The notes under the pieces are model-generated. The model did not search any database, was not told the origin of the DNA, and saw only the letters and a list, made by a program, of their open reading frames with translations. The position numbers were made by a program, and so were the translations under genes. DNA of 64,000 nt from Parasedimentitalea psychrophila (GTDB lineage: Bacteria; Pseudomonadota; Alphaproteobacteria; Rhodobacterales; Rhodobacteraceae). The stretch lies in contig NZ_CP127247.1 in NCBI RefSeq assembly GCF_030285785.1, positions 496,001-560,000 on the forward strand, given 5' to 3'. Every line of letters starts with the position of its first letter. Position 1 is the first letter of the stretch. Below are positions 1 through 8,898 of the stretch, piece by piece.

Positions 1-405
1 ACGCCCGGTTCCGTACCGGTCCGCCAGCTCTTCGATGATCGGAATCGAGCGCGGCAGTGTCGTGACCACGGAATAGCGTTTGGCAATGCCCGCCGCGGCG
101 ATGAAGGCTGCTTCGCACAGACCAATCACCGGCCCGAGGGCCACTTCGCGCGCCGCATCAAGGCCAGGATCGTCAAAGCAGGCAATAATATGCGCCACCG
201 CTCCATTGCGCTCGGCTTCGATGACAGCGTCGAGCATCGCAGCAACTGAGCGCGCTTCGTCGGCGTAGCCTTCGATGCTCGCGGGGGTGCCAAAGGCAGA
301 TTGGGCGATGATTTTTGTGCCCGGGCTACAGGCGGCAATGGCAGTACGACGGATTCCATCCGTCATTGACGCGGACGAGTTTGGGTTAATGACGTGGAGT
401 TTCAT
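1..405 (-). CDS. Asp/Glu/hydantoin racemase family protein (C-terminus outside window)
   Basis: Probable cofactor-independent racemase of the aspartate/glutamate/hydantoin family, which moves a proton with two cysteines. The 135 visible residues start with the family strand VINPNSS. They contain IACFDDPG with Cys76, the position of the first catalytic cysteine in hydantoin racemases; a further cysteine (about residue 97) lies in GLCEAAF. The gene runs off the left edge, so the second catalytic cysteine cannot be checked. Its ATG overlaps the stop of the flavin-reductase-like gene by four bases (ATGA), so it is the last visible gene of the ABC transporter operon. It may epimerise an imported amino acid or hydantoin for downstream catabolism. 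The substrate cannot be told from sequence. Confidence 0.75.
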   Translation of the reverse strand, partial: MKLHVINPNSSASMTDGIRRTAIAACSPGTKIIAQSAFGTPASIEGYADEARSVAAMLDAVIEAERNGAVAHIIACFDDPGLDAAREVALGPVIGLCEAAFIAAAGIAKRYSVVTTLPRSIPIIEELADRYGTGR

Positions 406-1037
406 ACAGTACCGCTCGCTTTAATTCCGGGCCTGGGCTCGGTCGGGGGCTTTAGTTGGAATTGGTTGTCCGACACAATGTAGTTGTCGGCATGAAGCCG
501 GGCGATCGGCTGATAGACGTCGGGGCGCACATGGCGGCCGTTTTCGTGCATGCAGTCGTCACGAACATGCATCTGCAAGACTTGCCCAAGAATGATCGAG
601 CGGCGGTCATAACGGATGGTTTCAACCACCTTGCATTCCATTGCGCAGGGACTCTCGGCAATCCGACCGCCCCGCACCTGTTGCGCCGGCACCCATGTCA
701 GCCCCGCAGTGGCAATCTCGTCCACATCAGGTTCATAGCTTACACCGCAGTCGATCATCGCCTCTGACAAACTCAGGTCCACCATATTGACGACGAATTC
801 GCCATCCTCTTCAATATTTACGACTGTATCCTTTTTCGTCCCGTCAGGACGTGACTGAATACCAAGAATGATGATCGGCGGCTCTTGCGAAAAAACGTTG
901 AAAAAGCTCATTGGGGCGGCGTTTGGCACTCCGGCGGGTGACAATGTCGTGACCAGCGCAATCGGTCGCGGAACGATAAAACTGACCAGTAACCGGTAGC
1001 GGTCTTCGGCAGGAAGCTGGGTGAAATCAAAATCCAT
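402..1037 (-). CDS. flavin reductase-like FMN-binding protein (DIM6/NTAB type)
   Basis: A 211-residue protein of the flavin reductase-like, split-barrel FMN-binding family. PRPIALVTT near residue 20 and NAAPMSFFNVFS near residue 40 are the usual FMN-contact region. Members are stand-alone flavin reductases or flavoproteins acting with oxygenases. I chose the ATG at 1037, which begins MDFDFTQL, because a longer frame upstream would run into the ABC ATPase gene that stops at 1040. It sits between the ATPase gene (2-bp gap) and the racemase gene (4-bp overlap), so it is part of the same transcript. A redox step in breakdown of the imported compound is likely, but no oxygenase partner is visible. 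Confidence 0.75.
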   Translation of the reverse strand: MDFDFTQLPAEDRYRLLVSFIVPRPIALVTTLSPAGVPNAAPMSFFNVFSQEPPIIILGIQSRPDGTKKDTVVNIEEDGEFVVNMVDLSLSEAMIDCGVSYEPDVDEIATAGLTWVPAQQVRGGRIAESPCAMECKVVETIRYDRRSIILGQVLQMHVRDDCMHENGRHVRPDVYQPIARLHADNYIVSDNQFQLKPPTEPRPGIKASGTV

Positions 1038-1039
1038 AT

Positions 1040-2074
1040 CTACTCCGCCGCCTGCAGGGACCAATAGGGCAAACGCCCTTCATCAGCGGCATGGCAAGCT
1101 GAACGCGCACCATCACTGCGCGTCGCAAGGGTTGGGGCCGTTTGTTTGCAGCGATCATTGGCAAACACACAGCGTGGGTGGAAGGTGCACCCTGATGGGG
1201 GTGATATCGGGTTGGGGACTTCACCCGCCACTGGCTCATGTTCAGGCGCCCCCACATCCAGTTTCGGCACGGTCTCCATCAGCAACCGGGTGTAGGGGTG
1301 TTGCGGATTGTGGAATATCTGCTCGCGCGGGCCGATCTCGACAATCCGACCCAAATACATCACCGCCAGATATTCAGCCATGAACCAGACCACGGCAAGG
1401 TCATGGCTGATGAAAACATAGCTCAGACCGAATTCGTCCTGCAAGTCCTTCATCAAATTCAGAATTTGGCTCTGAACACTCACGTCAAGGGCCGAAGTCG
1501 GCTCATCACAGATCAGCAACTCGGGCTTTGTCGTAAGCGCTCGGGCGATCGACAGGCGTTGGCGCTGACCACCGGAAAATTCATGAGGGAATTTCGCGCC
1601 ATCGGCGGGTTGCAGGCCAACCTGCGACAGCAGTTTCCCGACGGCCTGTTCAACTTCGGCATTGGTTTTGCAAATACCGAAATTACGCAAAGGCTCGCCA
1701 ATGATATCGCGAACCCGCCAACGCGGGTTCAACGAGGCGTAGGGGTCCTGAAATATCATCTGCATCCGTCGCCGCAATTCCGGCGGCTTGCCGGCGGGCA
1801 TCTGACCAATTGCCTGCCCGTCAAAGGTGATTTCGCCCTCGTCGGTCTGATAAAGCCCCATCAATAGTCGCGCGACGGTGGACTTTCCGCATCCGGATTC
1901 CCCGACAATGGCAAATGTCGATCCTTTGGGGACGTCGAAACTGACCTGATCCACAGCAGTGAGCGTCTGACGCTGCTTGCCTTCAAGCAGACGGTTCAGC
2001 AGCGGTGCCGAGACGTCAAACCGTTTGCTAATGCCATCGACCTTCAGCAGGGGGTCCCTATTGGTAGTCGTCAT
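1040..2074 (-). CDS. oligopeptide/dipeptide-type ABC transporter ATP-binding protein (OppF/DppF-like)
   Basis: Second ATPase of an Opp/Dpp-type importer, 344 residues. Walker A is GESGCGKST, the signature is FSGGQRQR, Walker B is LLICDEP followed by TSALD, and the H-loop is VFISHD. The C-terminal oligopeptide-transport extension has the expected cysteines (CTFHPRC, then RCKQ), which in OppD/OppF proteins can bind an Fe-S cluster. It overlaps the preceding ATPase gene by four bases. The pair of unequal ATPases with two permeases and one binding protein makes a complete importer; the solute may be a peptide, a modified amino acid or another small amide. Confidence 0.92.
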   Translation of the reverse strand: MTTTNRDPLLKVDGISKRFDVSAPLLNRLLEGKQRQTLTAVDQVSFDVPKGSTFAIVGESGCGKSTVARLLMGLYQTDEGEITFDGQAIGQMPAGKPPELRRRMQMIFQDPYASLNPRWRVRDIIGEPLRNFGICKTNAEVEQAVGKLLSQVGLQPADGAKFPHEFSGGQRQRLSIARALTTKPELLICDEPTSALDVSVQSQILNLMKDLQDEFGLSYVFISHDLAVVWFMAEYLAVMYLGRIVEIGPREQIFHNPQHPYTRLLMETVPKLDVGAPEHEPVAGEVPNPISPPSGCTFHPRCVFANDRCKQTAPTLATRSDGARSACHAADEGRLPYWSLQAAE

Positions 2075-3039
2075 TGTTCATCCCCCTCATATAGGAAACA
2101 GGCAACACGGGTGTCGCCCTTAAGTGTTATTGATGGGCGGGATACAGAGCATATTTCCATAGCTTTTGAACAGCGTGGCGCAAAGGCACATCCGGGGGCG
2201 GGGTTGCGCAGGCCGGGCATAGCGCCAGCGATTTGGGTCAACCGATGGGCCGGGGCGCCCACTTGCGGGATCGAGTTCATCAGACCTCTGGAATAGGGGT
2301 GTAGCGGCGCTTTGATGACTTGTGCCACATCGCCAATTTCGACAAGCCGTCCTGCATACATCACCACCACCCTGTCGGCGGTTTCGGCAATCACTCCCAT
2401 ATCGTGTGTGACCAAGACAACGGCCGTGTTGTGCTCTCGGCAGAGCCGCCGCAGAAGGGCAAGGATCTGGGCCTGAACCGAGACATCAAGTGCCGTCGTA
2501 GGTTCATCCGCGATGATAAGTTTTGGTTCAGAACAAAGCGCCAGTGCAATCACAACCCGTTGCCGCATGCCGCCGGAAAACTGGTGCGGATACTGGTTAA
2601 ACCGCAGTTCCGGGGCCGGAATGCCAACGTCCGTGAGCCATTTAATTCCGCGCACTCTGGCTTCTTTTTTGCTCAGGCCAAGATTCACTTGCATCGTGTC
2701 GACCAACTGTTCACCGACGGTGTAAACCGGGTTAAGGCTGGTCAGCGGGTCCTGGAAGATTGACCCTATCTGGCGGCCTCGGATGCGCCGCATCTGTTCG
2801 CGTGGCAAGTTGTCGATGCGTTTCCCATCCAGCAGAATTTGGCCGGCGCGGATATAGCCTGGTGGTTCAATCAATCCAGTGATTGCGGCCGCTGTGATGG
2901 ATTTACCAGCGCCGGATTCACCGACCAGACCAAGAATTTGTCCTTCTTCAAGGTTCAACGTCAGATTTTTGACAGCTTCAAGCGGGCCGCGGCGAGTCGG
3001 GAATTCAACAACAATGTCTTCGATACTCAGAAGGCTCAT
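2071..3039 (-). CDS. oligopeptide/dipeptide-type ABC transporter ATP-binding protein (OppD/DppD-like)
   Basis: First ATPase of the importer, 322 residues. Walker A is GESGAGKS, the signature is FSGGMRQR, Walker B is LIIADEP followed by TTALD, and the H-loop is VLVTHD. The C-terminus carries the OppD-type extension with clustered cysteines (GCAFAPRC, then EICS). It starts eight bases after the stop of the permease gene and is coupled to the next ATPase gene by an ATGA overlap. Confidence 0.92.
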   Translation of the reverse strand: MSLLSIEDIVVEFPTRRGPLEAVKNLTLNLEEGQILGLVGESGAGKSITAAAITGLIEPPGYIRAGQILLDGKRIDNLPREQMRRIRGRQIGSIFQDPLTSLNPVYTVGEQLVDTMQVNLGLSKKEARVRGIKWLTDVGIPAPELRFNQYPHQFSGGMRQRVVIALALCSEPKLIIADEPTTALDVSVQAQILALLRRLCREHNTAVVLVTHDMGVIAETADRVVVMYAGRLVEIGDVAQVIKAPLHPYSRGLMNSIPQVGAPAHRLTQIAGAMPGLRNPAPGCAFAPRCSKAMEICSVSRPSITLKGDTRVACFLYEGDEQ

Positions 3040-3047
3040 GGGTTACC

Positions 3048-3971
3048 TCAGCGGAGTTTTGGGTTGAGAGCGTCACGTAGCCAGTCGCCCAAAAGGTTGA
3101 CCGACAACACCAGCGCCGCGAGCGTGGCCGCCGGGAATATCACGACCCACCAGATGCCAGAAAACAAATATTCATTGCCAATCTGAATGAGCGTGCCCAG
3201 CGATGGCTGCGTCGCAGGCATGCCAACCCCCAGAAAACTGAGTGTCGCCTCTGTCAGAACCGCCATACCAAGGTTGATAGTGGCTAGGACAAGGACCGGC
3301 CCCATTACGTTCGGCAGAATATGGCGCAGCATGATGCCGCCCGATCCGGTGCCCAGTGTGCGCGCTGCTTCGATGTATTCCTTACTGCGCTCTACCATGG
3401 TGGAACCGCGCACCGTACGGGCATACTGAACCCAGTTGGTGAGACCAATCGACAAGATCAGCACCAACAAGGCGGAATCCGCGTGTGCGGACTGCGGCAA
3501 TATTCCGCGTAGAATGCCATTGATCATCAGCGCCACAAGAATGGGCGGAAAGCTAAGCAATACGTCGGCTATCCGCATCAGAACGGCATCAACAAACCCG
3601 CCAAGAAACCCACCGATCAGACCAGACAAAACCCCGATGAAGGCCGCCAGGAAGACGCTGGAAAATCCGACGATAAGCGAAATACGCAATCCATAGATGA
3701 TCGAAGACAGCACATCACGTGCCTGGGTGTCAGTACCCAAAAGATAGTTCGACTGGCCGCCGTCGACCCAAGCCGGAGGCAATTCGCTGTCAAACAAGCT
3801 TAACTGTGCAATATCGAAGGGATCGTGGGGCGAAACCAAGGGCGCAAACAACGCCGACAGCATCATGAGTGCAAGCACCGTCGCTGAAAAAACCGCGACG
3901 CGGGATTTCCGAAAGCTGTAGGCGATATCGCTGTCCCAGACTGTATAGAGTTTTTGTGTAAGTACCGACAT
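3048..3971 (-). CDS. ABC transporter permease (OppC/DppC-like)
   Basis: A 307-residue inner-membrane permease of the DppC type. It has a short cytosolic N-terminus, a first transmembrane segment around residues 25-45, a periplasmic stretch ending in LLGTDTQARDVLS (the typical DppC loop), and five further hydrophobic segments. The EAA loop (EAARTLG...HILPN) contacts the ATPases. I chose the ATG at 3971 (MSVLTQKL) because GAGGAGG lies just upstream; the open frame extends further but overlaps the DppB-like gene. The two permease genes are ten bases apart. Confidence 0.9.
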   Translation of the reverse strand: MSVLTQKLYTVWDSDIAYSFRKSRVAVFSATVLALMMLSALFAPLVSPHDPFDIAQLSLFDSELPPAWVDGGQSNYLLGTDTQARDVLSSIIYGLRISLIVGFSSVFLAAFIGVLSGLIGGFLGGFVDAVLMRIADVLLSFPPILVALMINGILRGILPQSAHADSALLVLILSIGLTNWVQYARTVRGSTMVERSKEYIEAARTLGTGSGGIMLRHILPNVMGPVLVLATINLGMAVLTEATLSFLGVGMPATQPSLGTLIQIGNEYLFSGIWWVVIFPAATLAALVLSVNLLGDWLRDALNPKLR

Positions 3972-3981
3972 CCGGGCCTCC

Positions 3982-4971
3982 TCAGACGCCACGGCTGGCG
4001 GAGGGGCGTTCCATCCGCAAGCGTGGGTCAACAACGTGATAGAGCAGGTCAACAATCGTGTTGATGACCACAAAGATCAGGGAAACCAGCACCAGATAAG
4101 CGGCCATCACTGGCACATCGGTGAAGTTGACTGCCTGAATAAACAAGAACCCCATTCCAGGCCACTGAAACACCGTTTCCGTAATAATTGCAAAAGCGAT
4201 CAGCCCGCCAAGTTGCAGACCGAAAATCGTCATTACCGGGATCAGTGTGTTCTTCAACGCGTATTTGAAGTTCACAATGCGGTTCGGGATGCCGCGGGCA
4301 TGGGCAAATTTTATATAGTCGGTGCGCAACACTTCAAGCATCTCTGCGCGCACCAGACGCATGATCAATGTCATTTGAAATAACGCGAGCATGACCGAGG
4401 GAAGGACCAGTGCCTTGAGACCCGCGACTGTCAGAAATCCAGTCGTCCACCAGCCCAGATCAACCACTTCACCGCGTCCGAAACTTGGCAGCCAGTGGAG
4501 ATTCACAGAGAAAATCAAGATGAGCAGGATGCCGGTGACAAAAGTTGGCACCGAGATTCCAAGCAGAGAGATGATCTGCAATCCTTGGCTTATCCAGCCG
4601 CTTGGGTTTAGCGCGGTATAGATCCCCAGCGGTATGCCCAGCATCAAGGACAGAAGTGCCGCCACAAGAACAAGTTCCGCGGTCGCGGGGAAACGTTCCA
4701 CCAGAAGATCCGAAACCGGCCTATTGTTGCGGTAGGACTGTCCGAAATCACCCTGCGCAACGTTCGAAATGAACCGCCCGTATTGCACCAGGAATGGATC
4801 GTTGAGACCGAGCTTTTGCGACATCTCGGCCCTGTCCTGTTCGGTTGCATCTTCGGGCAGAAGGTTGGTGATCGGGTCGCCCAGAAATCGAAACATCAAA
4901 AAGGCGATGGACGCCACAACCAACATTACCAGCGCAGCCTGCACCAATCGGCGAATTAAGAAAGCTAGCAT
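3982..4971 (-). CDS. ABC transporter permease (OppB/DppB-like)
   Basis: A 329-residue permease of the DppB type with the standard start MLAFLIRRLVQ, in which the first helix follows at once, a periplasmic domain, and five more helices. The EAA-type loop is around RTDYIKFAHARGIPNR. The ATG at 4971 has a GGAG ribosome binding site; upstream in-frame codons are not family-like. It follows the binding-protein gene after a 57-bp spacer that contains a GC-rich hairpin, and precedes the DppC-like gene in one operon. Confidence 0.9.
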   Translation of the reverse strand: MLAFLIRRLVQAALVMLVVASIAFLMFRFLGDPITNLLPEDATEQDRAEMSQKLGLNDPFLVQYGRFISNVAQGDFGQSYRNNRPVSDLLVERFPATAELVLVAALLSLMLGIPLGIYTALNPSGWISQGLQIISLLGISVPTFVTGILLILIFSVNLHWLPSFGRGEVVDLGWWTTGFLTVAGLKALVLPSVMLALFQMTLIMRLVRAEMLEVLRTDYIKFAHARGIPNRIVNFKYALKNTLIPVMTIFGLQLGGLIAFAIITETVFQWPGMGFLFIQAVNFTDVPVMAAYLVLVSLIFVVINTIVDLLYHVVDPRLRMERPSASRGV

Positions 4972-4997
4972 GGCAATCTCCGTTGACAGAAAGTAGT

Positions 4998-5021
4998 GGC
5001 GGGCCCCCACAAGAGCCCGCC
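4998..5021 (-). terminator. GC-rich hairpin between binding-protein and permease genes
   Basis: Perfect 7-bp stem, GGCGGGC at 4998-5004 and GCCCGCC at 5015-5021, with a 10-base loop and no T-run after it. It starts eight bases past the stop of the solute-binding-protein gene. I read it as an attenuator or 3'-end stabiliser that keeps the binding protein more abundant than the permeases. Similar hairpins lie at 36331-36360 and 59958-59989. Confidence 0.55.
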
Positions 5022-5028
5022 TTGGTGA

Positions 5029-6600
5029 TCAGTTCGCGATCTGCGCCAGCCACAAGCGTGGCTTATCGTCAGCGGTCTGCGGAATTTCCACCACATCGCG
5101 CGCAGCCCAGGACAACGGCTGCTGATGAAGCGGCAACCAGGCCAATTCGTCGTCGGCGATTTTCAGCGCTGCAATCGTCATCTCAACCCGTTTGTCCGCA
5201 TCAAGCTCGACAGCAACGGCTGTGGTCAGGCGGTCCACCTCCGGGTTGGAATAGCCACCGGGATTCCAGGTGCCATATTGCCCCTCAGGGGTGTGCAGCA
5301 TCGCAGACAGAACGCTGAAGCCATCCAGCATCGGCAAAGTTGCCCAACCGAGCATGAACATATCGGTTTCACCCGCACGTGCACGTTGGAAATGCAGAGA
5401 CTTGGTTTCCGTGGTCAAAGCAACTTCAATCCCGACACGCGCCATCATTGCAGACAGCGCCTGACAAATTTCCGCGTCGTTGACATAACGGTCGTTCGGG
5501 CAGTTCATTGCCAGCCGGAAACCATCAGCGTAACCGGCTTCGGCCAGTTTGGCCTTGGCCGCTTCGGGGTCGTATGCCGAAATTGCGTCAACCTCGGCGT
5601 CGAAGCCAGACACATCTGGTGCCACCAATGTGCCGGCACTACGCGATGTACCACGCATTATTTTCTCGTGCAGCAGATCGTAGCTGATCGACTCGGCAAT
5701 CGCTTGGCGAACGCGCAAATCTTTCAGAGGATTACCGTCGGCATCCGAGTTGTTGAGTGTATCGCTAAGGTTGAAACCCATCATGATGGTGCGCAAACCC
5801 GGTGCTTGCATCACCTTGATACCGTCCGTGCCTGCAATCCTGCGCGCATCTTGCAACGGCGACGGGAAAATCATGTCAAGCTCACCAGAAAGCAGTGCAG
5901 CAACCCGTGTGGCATCGGAATTGATTGGGTTCAACTCGATCTGTGTCAGGTTGTGCACCGGCTCATCCCACCAGCCTTCGTTGACGGTCAACACCGTCTT
6001 GGCATCAGGCGTACGGGATTTCAGGATAAACGGACCGGTCCCATTGGCGTTCGAGGTGGTGTAGCCTTCTTCGCCTTTTTGCGCGTCGATTGGGTCCAGC
6101 GAATCGTGTTCTTCGAGCCAACCACGGTCCATGATGTAAATGTTGGTCAGGTAATTGTTCAGCAGCGGCGAGGGACCTTCGAGAGTGATATCCACCGTGA
6201 AGTCGTCGACTGCGACCGCGCCAATGACCCCGGCCATGTTGCCACGAACCGGCGAATCCGGATGGATCGCGCGATTGATCGATGCCACGACATCTTCGGC
6301 AGTGAATTCTTGTCCGTCGTGGAACGTTACACCTTCGCGCAGATGATAACGTGCAGTGGTTTCACTTACCCATTCCCATTCCGTGGCAAGTGCAGGTTCG
6401 GTTCCCAGCGAGGCGTCATAGCGCACGAGAGGTTCATAGACATGGTGCAAAAAGGCGACAGTGAAACTGTCGGTCATGGAATGTGGATCCATACCATACA
6501 AATCGCCGCTTGAACCGAGTCTGAATGTTTCCGCACTCGCGCCCCCGACGTTGAGTGCCATCGCGGAGACGGCCGCAAGTACTAGCCCAGATGTTTTCAT
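5029..6600 (-). CDS. ABC transporter periplasmic solute-binding protein, family 5
   Basis: A 523-residue extracellular binding protein of the peptide/nickel family (SBP_bac_5). It has a Sec signal peptide (MKTSGLVLAAVSAMALN, cleavage near ASA-E) followed by the family core, including LATEWEWVSETTARYHLREG near residue 70 and an ending in LPLHQQPLSW. The ATG at 6600 is preceded by GGGAGGAAG; the open frame extends 55 codons further upstream through AT-rich intergenic DNA and does not look coding there. It is the first gene of the transporter operon and divergent from the GntR gene. The solute is probably not a plain peptide, since the neighbours are an amidohydrolase and a racemase. Confidence 0.92.
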   Translation of the reverse strand: MKTSGLVLAAVSAMALNVGGASAETFRLGSSGDLYGMDPHSMTDSFTVAFLHHVYEPLVRYDASLGTEPALATEWEWVSETTARYHLREGVTFHDGQEFTAEDVVASINRAIHPDSPVRGNMAGVIGAVAVDDFTVDITLEGPSPLLNNYLTNIYIMDRGWLEEHDSLDPIDAQKGEEGYTTSNANGTGPFILKSRTPDAKTVLTVNEGWWDEPVHNLTQIELNPINSDATRVAALLSGELDMIFPSPLQDARRIAGTDGIKVMQAPGLRTIMMGFNLSDTLNNSDADGNPLKDLRVRQAIAESISYDLLHEKIMRGTSRSAGTLVAPDVSGFDAEVDAISAYDPEAAKAKLAEAGYADGFRLAMNCPNDRYVNDAEICQALSAMMARVGIEVALTTETKSLHFQRARAGETDMFMLGWATLPMLDGFSVLSAMLHTPEGQYGTWNPGGYSNPEVDRLTTAVAVELDADKRVEMTIAALKIADDELAWLPLHQQPLSWAARDVVEIPQTADDKPRLWLAQIAN

Positions 6601-6673
6601 AACTTCCTCCCTGGAATGTGAAGCCGGGATCACCCGACATTTACGCAACGTACATAGATAGAAATTTTTGTCC

Positions 6674-6697
6674 ACAATTATTGTTAACAATTTTTGT
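6674..6697. promoter_or_regulatory. candidate GntR operator between divergent transcripts
   Basis: Imperfect 24-bp palindrome centred on 6685/6686, with 10 of 12 base pairs matching. The core ATTGTTAACAAT (6680-6691) is perfect and the outer arms are ACAA and TTGT. It lies in the AT-rich 201-bp gap between the binding-protein gene (start 6600) and the GntR gene (start 6802), where a repressor could control both directions. That the adjacent GntR protein binds here is inference. Confidence 0.45.
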
Positions 6698-6801
6698 TGA
6701 CGAAATTTTCTGTATTTGCAATTGTCTGAAATGCGAAGCCATGCGATCCGATAATCATTCGGCATGCAGTGCGGAATGAGTTAAGGAGGTCGGACTAGGT
6801 A

Positions 6802-7500
6802 ATGGAAATAGACGCAAAATCTACAGAGATGGGTATCTACGAACGGATATGGGCGGCCATAGCCGAGCGTAAACTTCCACCCGGCACTCGTCTGAAAGAA
6901 GAACGACTGTGCGAAATATTCAACGTTAGCCGACCCCGCATTCGCCGCGCATTGGATCAATTGGGTCATGATGGGCTGGTCAAGCACATTCCGCACCGTG
7001 GCGCCTTTGTTGCAACACCTTCGATCGACGAAGCGCGTGATGTTTTGTACACTCGTCAGGTCATCGAGCCTGGGATACTTCGTGCCCTCACCGAGCGAAT
7101 TACACCAAACAAGATCAAAACCTTGCGCGACCATGTCGCCCAAGAGCGAGAAGCACATTCCACGGGTGAAAATGCGGCAATCATCCGGCTCTCAGGCGCT
7201 TTTCACCTGTTGCTGGCCGAACTCGCCGAAACACCGATCCTGACCGATGTGCTGCGTGACCTTGTGTCAAAGAGCACCCTTGTGACCGCCGTTTATCAAC
7301 CCAAATCGGTGTCACAATGCGGCCCGGATGAACATGAAGACATCATTCACCACCTTCAGCAGGGCGACACTCTCGGAGCGATTGCCTCTATGGACCATCA
7401 CCTCAGAGATATCGAAACCCAGTTGAATTTGGCGCAATCCGCAGATGACGCCAAGTTGCAGGCCGACCTGTTGAGCAACGCATTTTCAGAAGACACATAG
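6802..7500 (+). CDS. GntR family transcriptional regulator, FadR/FCD subfamily
   Basis: A 232-residue regulator. The winged helix-turn-helix spans residues about 10-75, with LPPGTRLKEERLCEIFNVSR and a recognition helix containing RIRRALDQL. An all-helical FCD ligand-binding domain follows, with its expected histidines in AFHLLLAEL and later helices. An AAGGAGGT site precedes the ATG. One base separates it from the amidohydrolase gene, so it is probably co-transcribed with that gene, and it is divergent from the transporter. FCD regulators usually sense a substrate or intermediate of the neighbouring pathway. Confidence 0.88.
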   Translation: MEIDAKSTEMGIYERIWAAIAERKLPPGTRLKEERLCEIFNVSRPRIRRALDQLGHDGLVKHIPHRGAFVATPSIDEARDVLYTRQVIEPGILRALTERITPNKIKTLRDHVAQEREAHSTGENAAIIRLSGAFHLLLAELAETPILTDVLRDLVSKSTLVTAVYQPKSVSQCGPDEHEDIIHHLQQGDTLGAIASMDHHLRDIETQLNLAQSADDAKLQADLLSNAFSEDT

Positions 7501-7501
7501 C

Positions 7502-8884
7502 ATGACAACACTATATATCGCCGGTGCCACAGCCATCACCATGAACCAAGAACGCCGAGTGATCGATGACGCGGTGCTGGTGGTGACCGACGACAGGATA
7601 ACGGCCGTTGGCACCGCTACAGAGATCGAAATTCCGCCGGGTGCAGAGATCATCGACGCGCACGGCATGATCGCCCTGCCGGGCCTGATCGATAGCCACG
7701 CTCATGCCGGGCACGGATTGACCCGCAATCTTGGCGCAGGAGATGTCGCTGCCTGGTTTGATGTTTGCGAGGCATTTTACACCCGCGCCTCCACCGCTGA
7801 TTTTTGGCGTGCCGAAGCGCGGTTAAGTGCAATGGAGCGCCTGAAAGCCGGGATCACCACCTGCACGATGTTGCTTGGCGGTGGCAGCGACCACTACCGT
7901 ACCGAAACGACAGAAGCTGGCGATCTACATTGCGCTGCCACGCGCGAATTCGGTCTTCGTACCAATCTGGCGGTCGGACCAAACCAGCCCCCCTTCCCCA
8001 AAAAATATCGCAGCCTCGACCTGTCCCAAGACATCGACGTGAGCTTTGAGCAACAGCTGGAAACCTGCCGCGCGCTGATCGAAAGCCATAATGACCTTTT
8101 GGACAAAGGCACCGGCATTTGCCTTATCATGCCGGTCTATCAACCAGATGAGTACGCGCAGAACCCGGACGAAATCCGCTCAATGTGCAACGACGTCATG
8201 GCGCTTCGAGACGAATTCGGCGTTCTATTCACACAGGATGGCCATCGAAACGGATCCATCGCGTTGGCAGAGACTCTTGGATTGTGTGGCCCGGATTCTT
8301 ATTTTTCGCACAGCGTTGATCTGACGTCTGAGGACATGGAAGCCGCTTTGCGCACAAACACTGCGATCGTACACAACCCGTCGGCCATCATGTCCATTTA
8401 CGGCCGCTGCCCAGTTCCCGAATTGCTGGAGATGGGCGTCAATGTTGCGCTTGGATCAGATGCCGCCGCCCCTGACAGGGGCTACGACATGTTTCGCCAT
8501 ATGGCCCAATGCCTGCACTATCATCGCCGTCACTTTCGTGACCCGGCGGTATTGATGCCAAAGCAAGTTATCGAAATGTGTACAATTAACGCCGCCAAAG
8601 TGCTCGGACTTGAGACGGAACTCGGCTCATTGGAAGTCGGCAAGAAAGCCGATATCGTGCTGCTTGACCGTCAAAAAGCCCATCTATTCCCACCGATGAT
8701 GCCGCTGACAACCGTTGCTCAGTTTGCCAATGCCGCGGATGTCGACACGGTCATCGTCAACGGAAAAATCTGCATGCGGAACAGAAGCATACTTGTGGAC
8801 GAAGCAGAGGTTCTGGCGAGCGCAGCAGCAGAACTTGATAAGGCACTCAGGCGAACCGGGCTACTTCACTTGCTCGTCGAATAG
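7502..8884 (+). CDS. metal-dependent amidohydrolase (Atz/Trz, chlorohydrolase-like family)
   Basis: A 460-residue amidohydrolase with the family layout: a split N-/C-terminal beta sandwich and a TIM barrel. Metal ligands are visible in GLIDSHAHAGHG (HxH, about residue 62). Further candidate ligands are the histidines in TQDGHRNG and YFSHSVD and the aspartate in NVALGSDAAAP, which follows HNPSA. The family removes amine or halide groups from heterocycles or hydrolyses cyclic amides. Neighbouring genes (GntR, importer, racemase, flavin reductase) point to breakdown of an imported N-containing compound. The exact substrate is unknown. Confidence 0.85.
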   Translation: MTTLYIAGATAITMNQERRVIDDAVLVVTDDRITAVGTATEIEIPPGAEIIDAHGMIALPGLIDSHAHAGHGLTRNLGAGDVAAWFDVCEAFYTRASTADFWRAEARLSAMERLKAGITTCTMLLGGGSDHYRTETTEAGDLHCAATREFGLRTNLAVGPNQPPFPKKYRSLDLSQDIDVSFEQQLETCRALIESHNDLLDKGTGICLIMPVYQPDEYAQNPDEIRSMCNDVMALRDEFGVLFTQDGHRNGSIALAETLGLCGPDSYFSHSVDLTSEDMEAALRTNTAIVHNPSAIMSIYGRCPVPELLEMGVNVALGSDAAAPDRGYDMFRHMAQCLHYHRRHFRDPAVLMPKQVIEMCTINAAKVLGLETELGSLEVGKKADIVLLDRQKAHLFPPMMPLTTVAQFANAADVDTVIVNGKICMRNRSILVDEAEVLASAAAELDKALRRTGLLHLLVE

Positions 8885-8898
8885 GCTAGAAGGTGCTG

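Noticed and set aside
5125-6513. 462-codon open frame on the plus strand
   Set aside because: Mirror of the family 5 binding-protein gene on the minus strand, which has a signal peptide and clear homology; the plus frame shows no recognisable domain.
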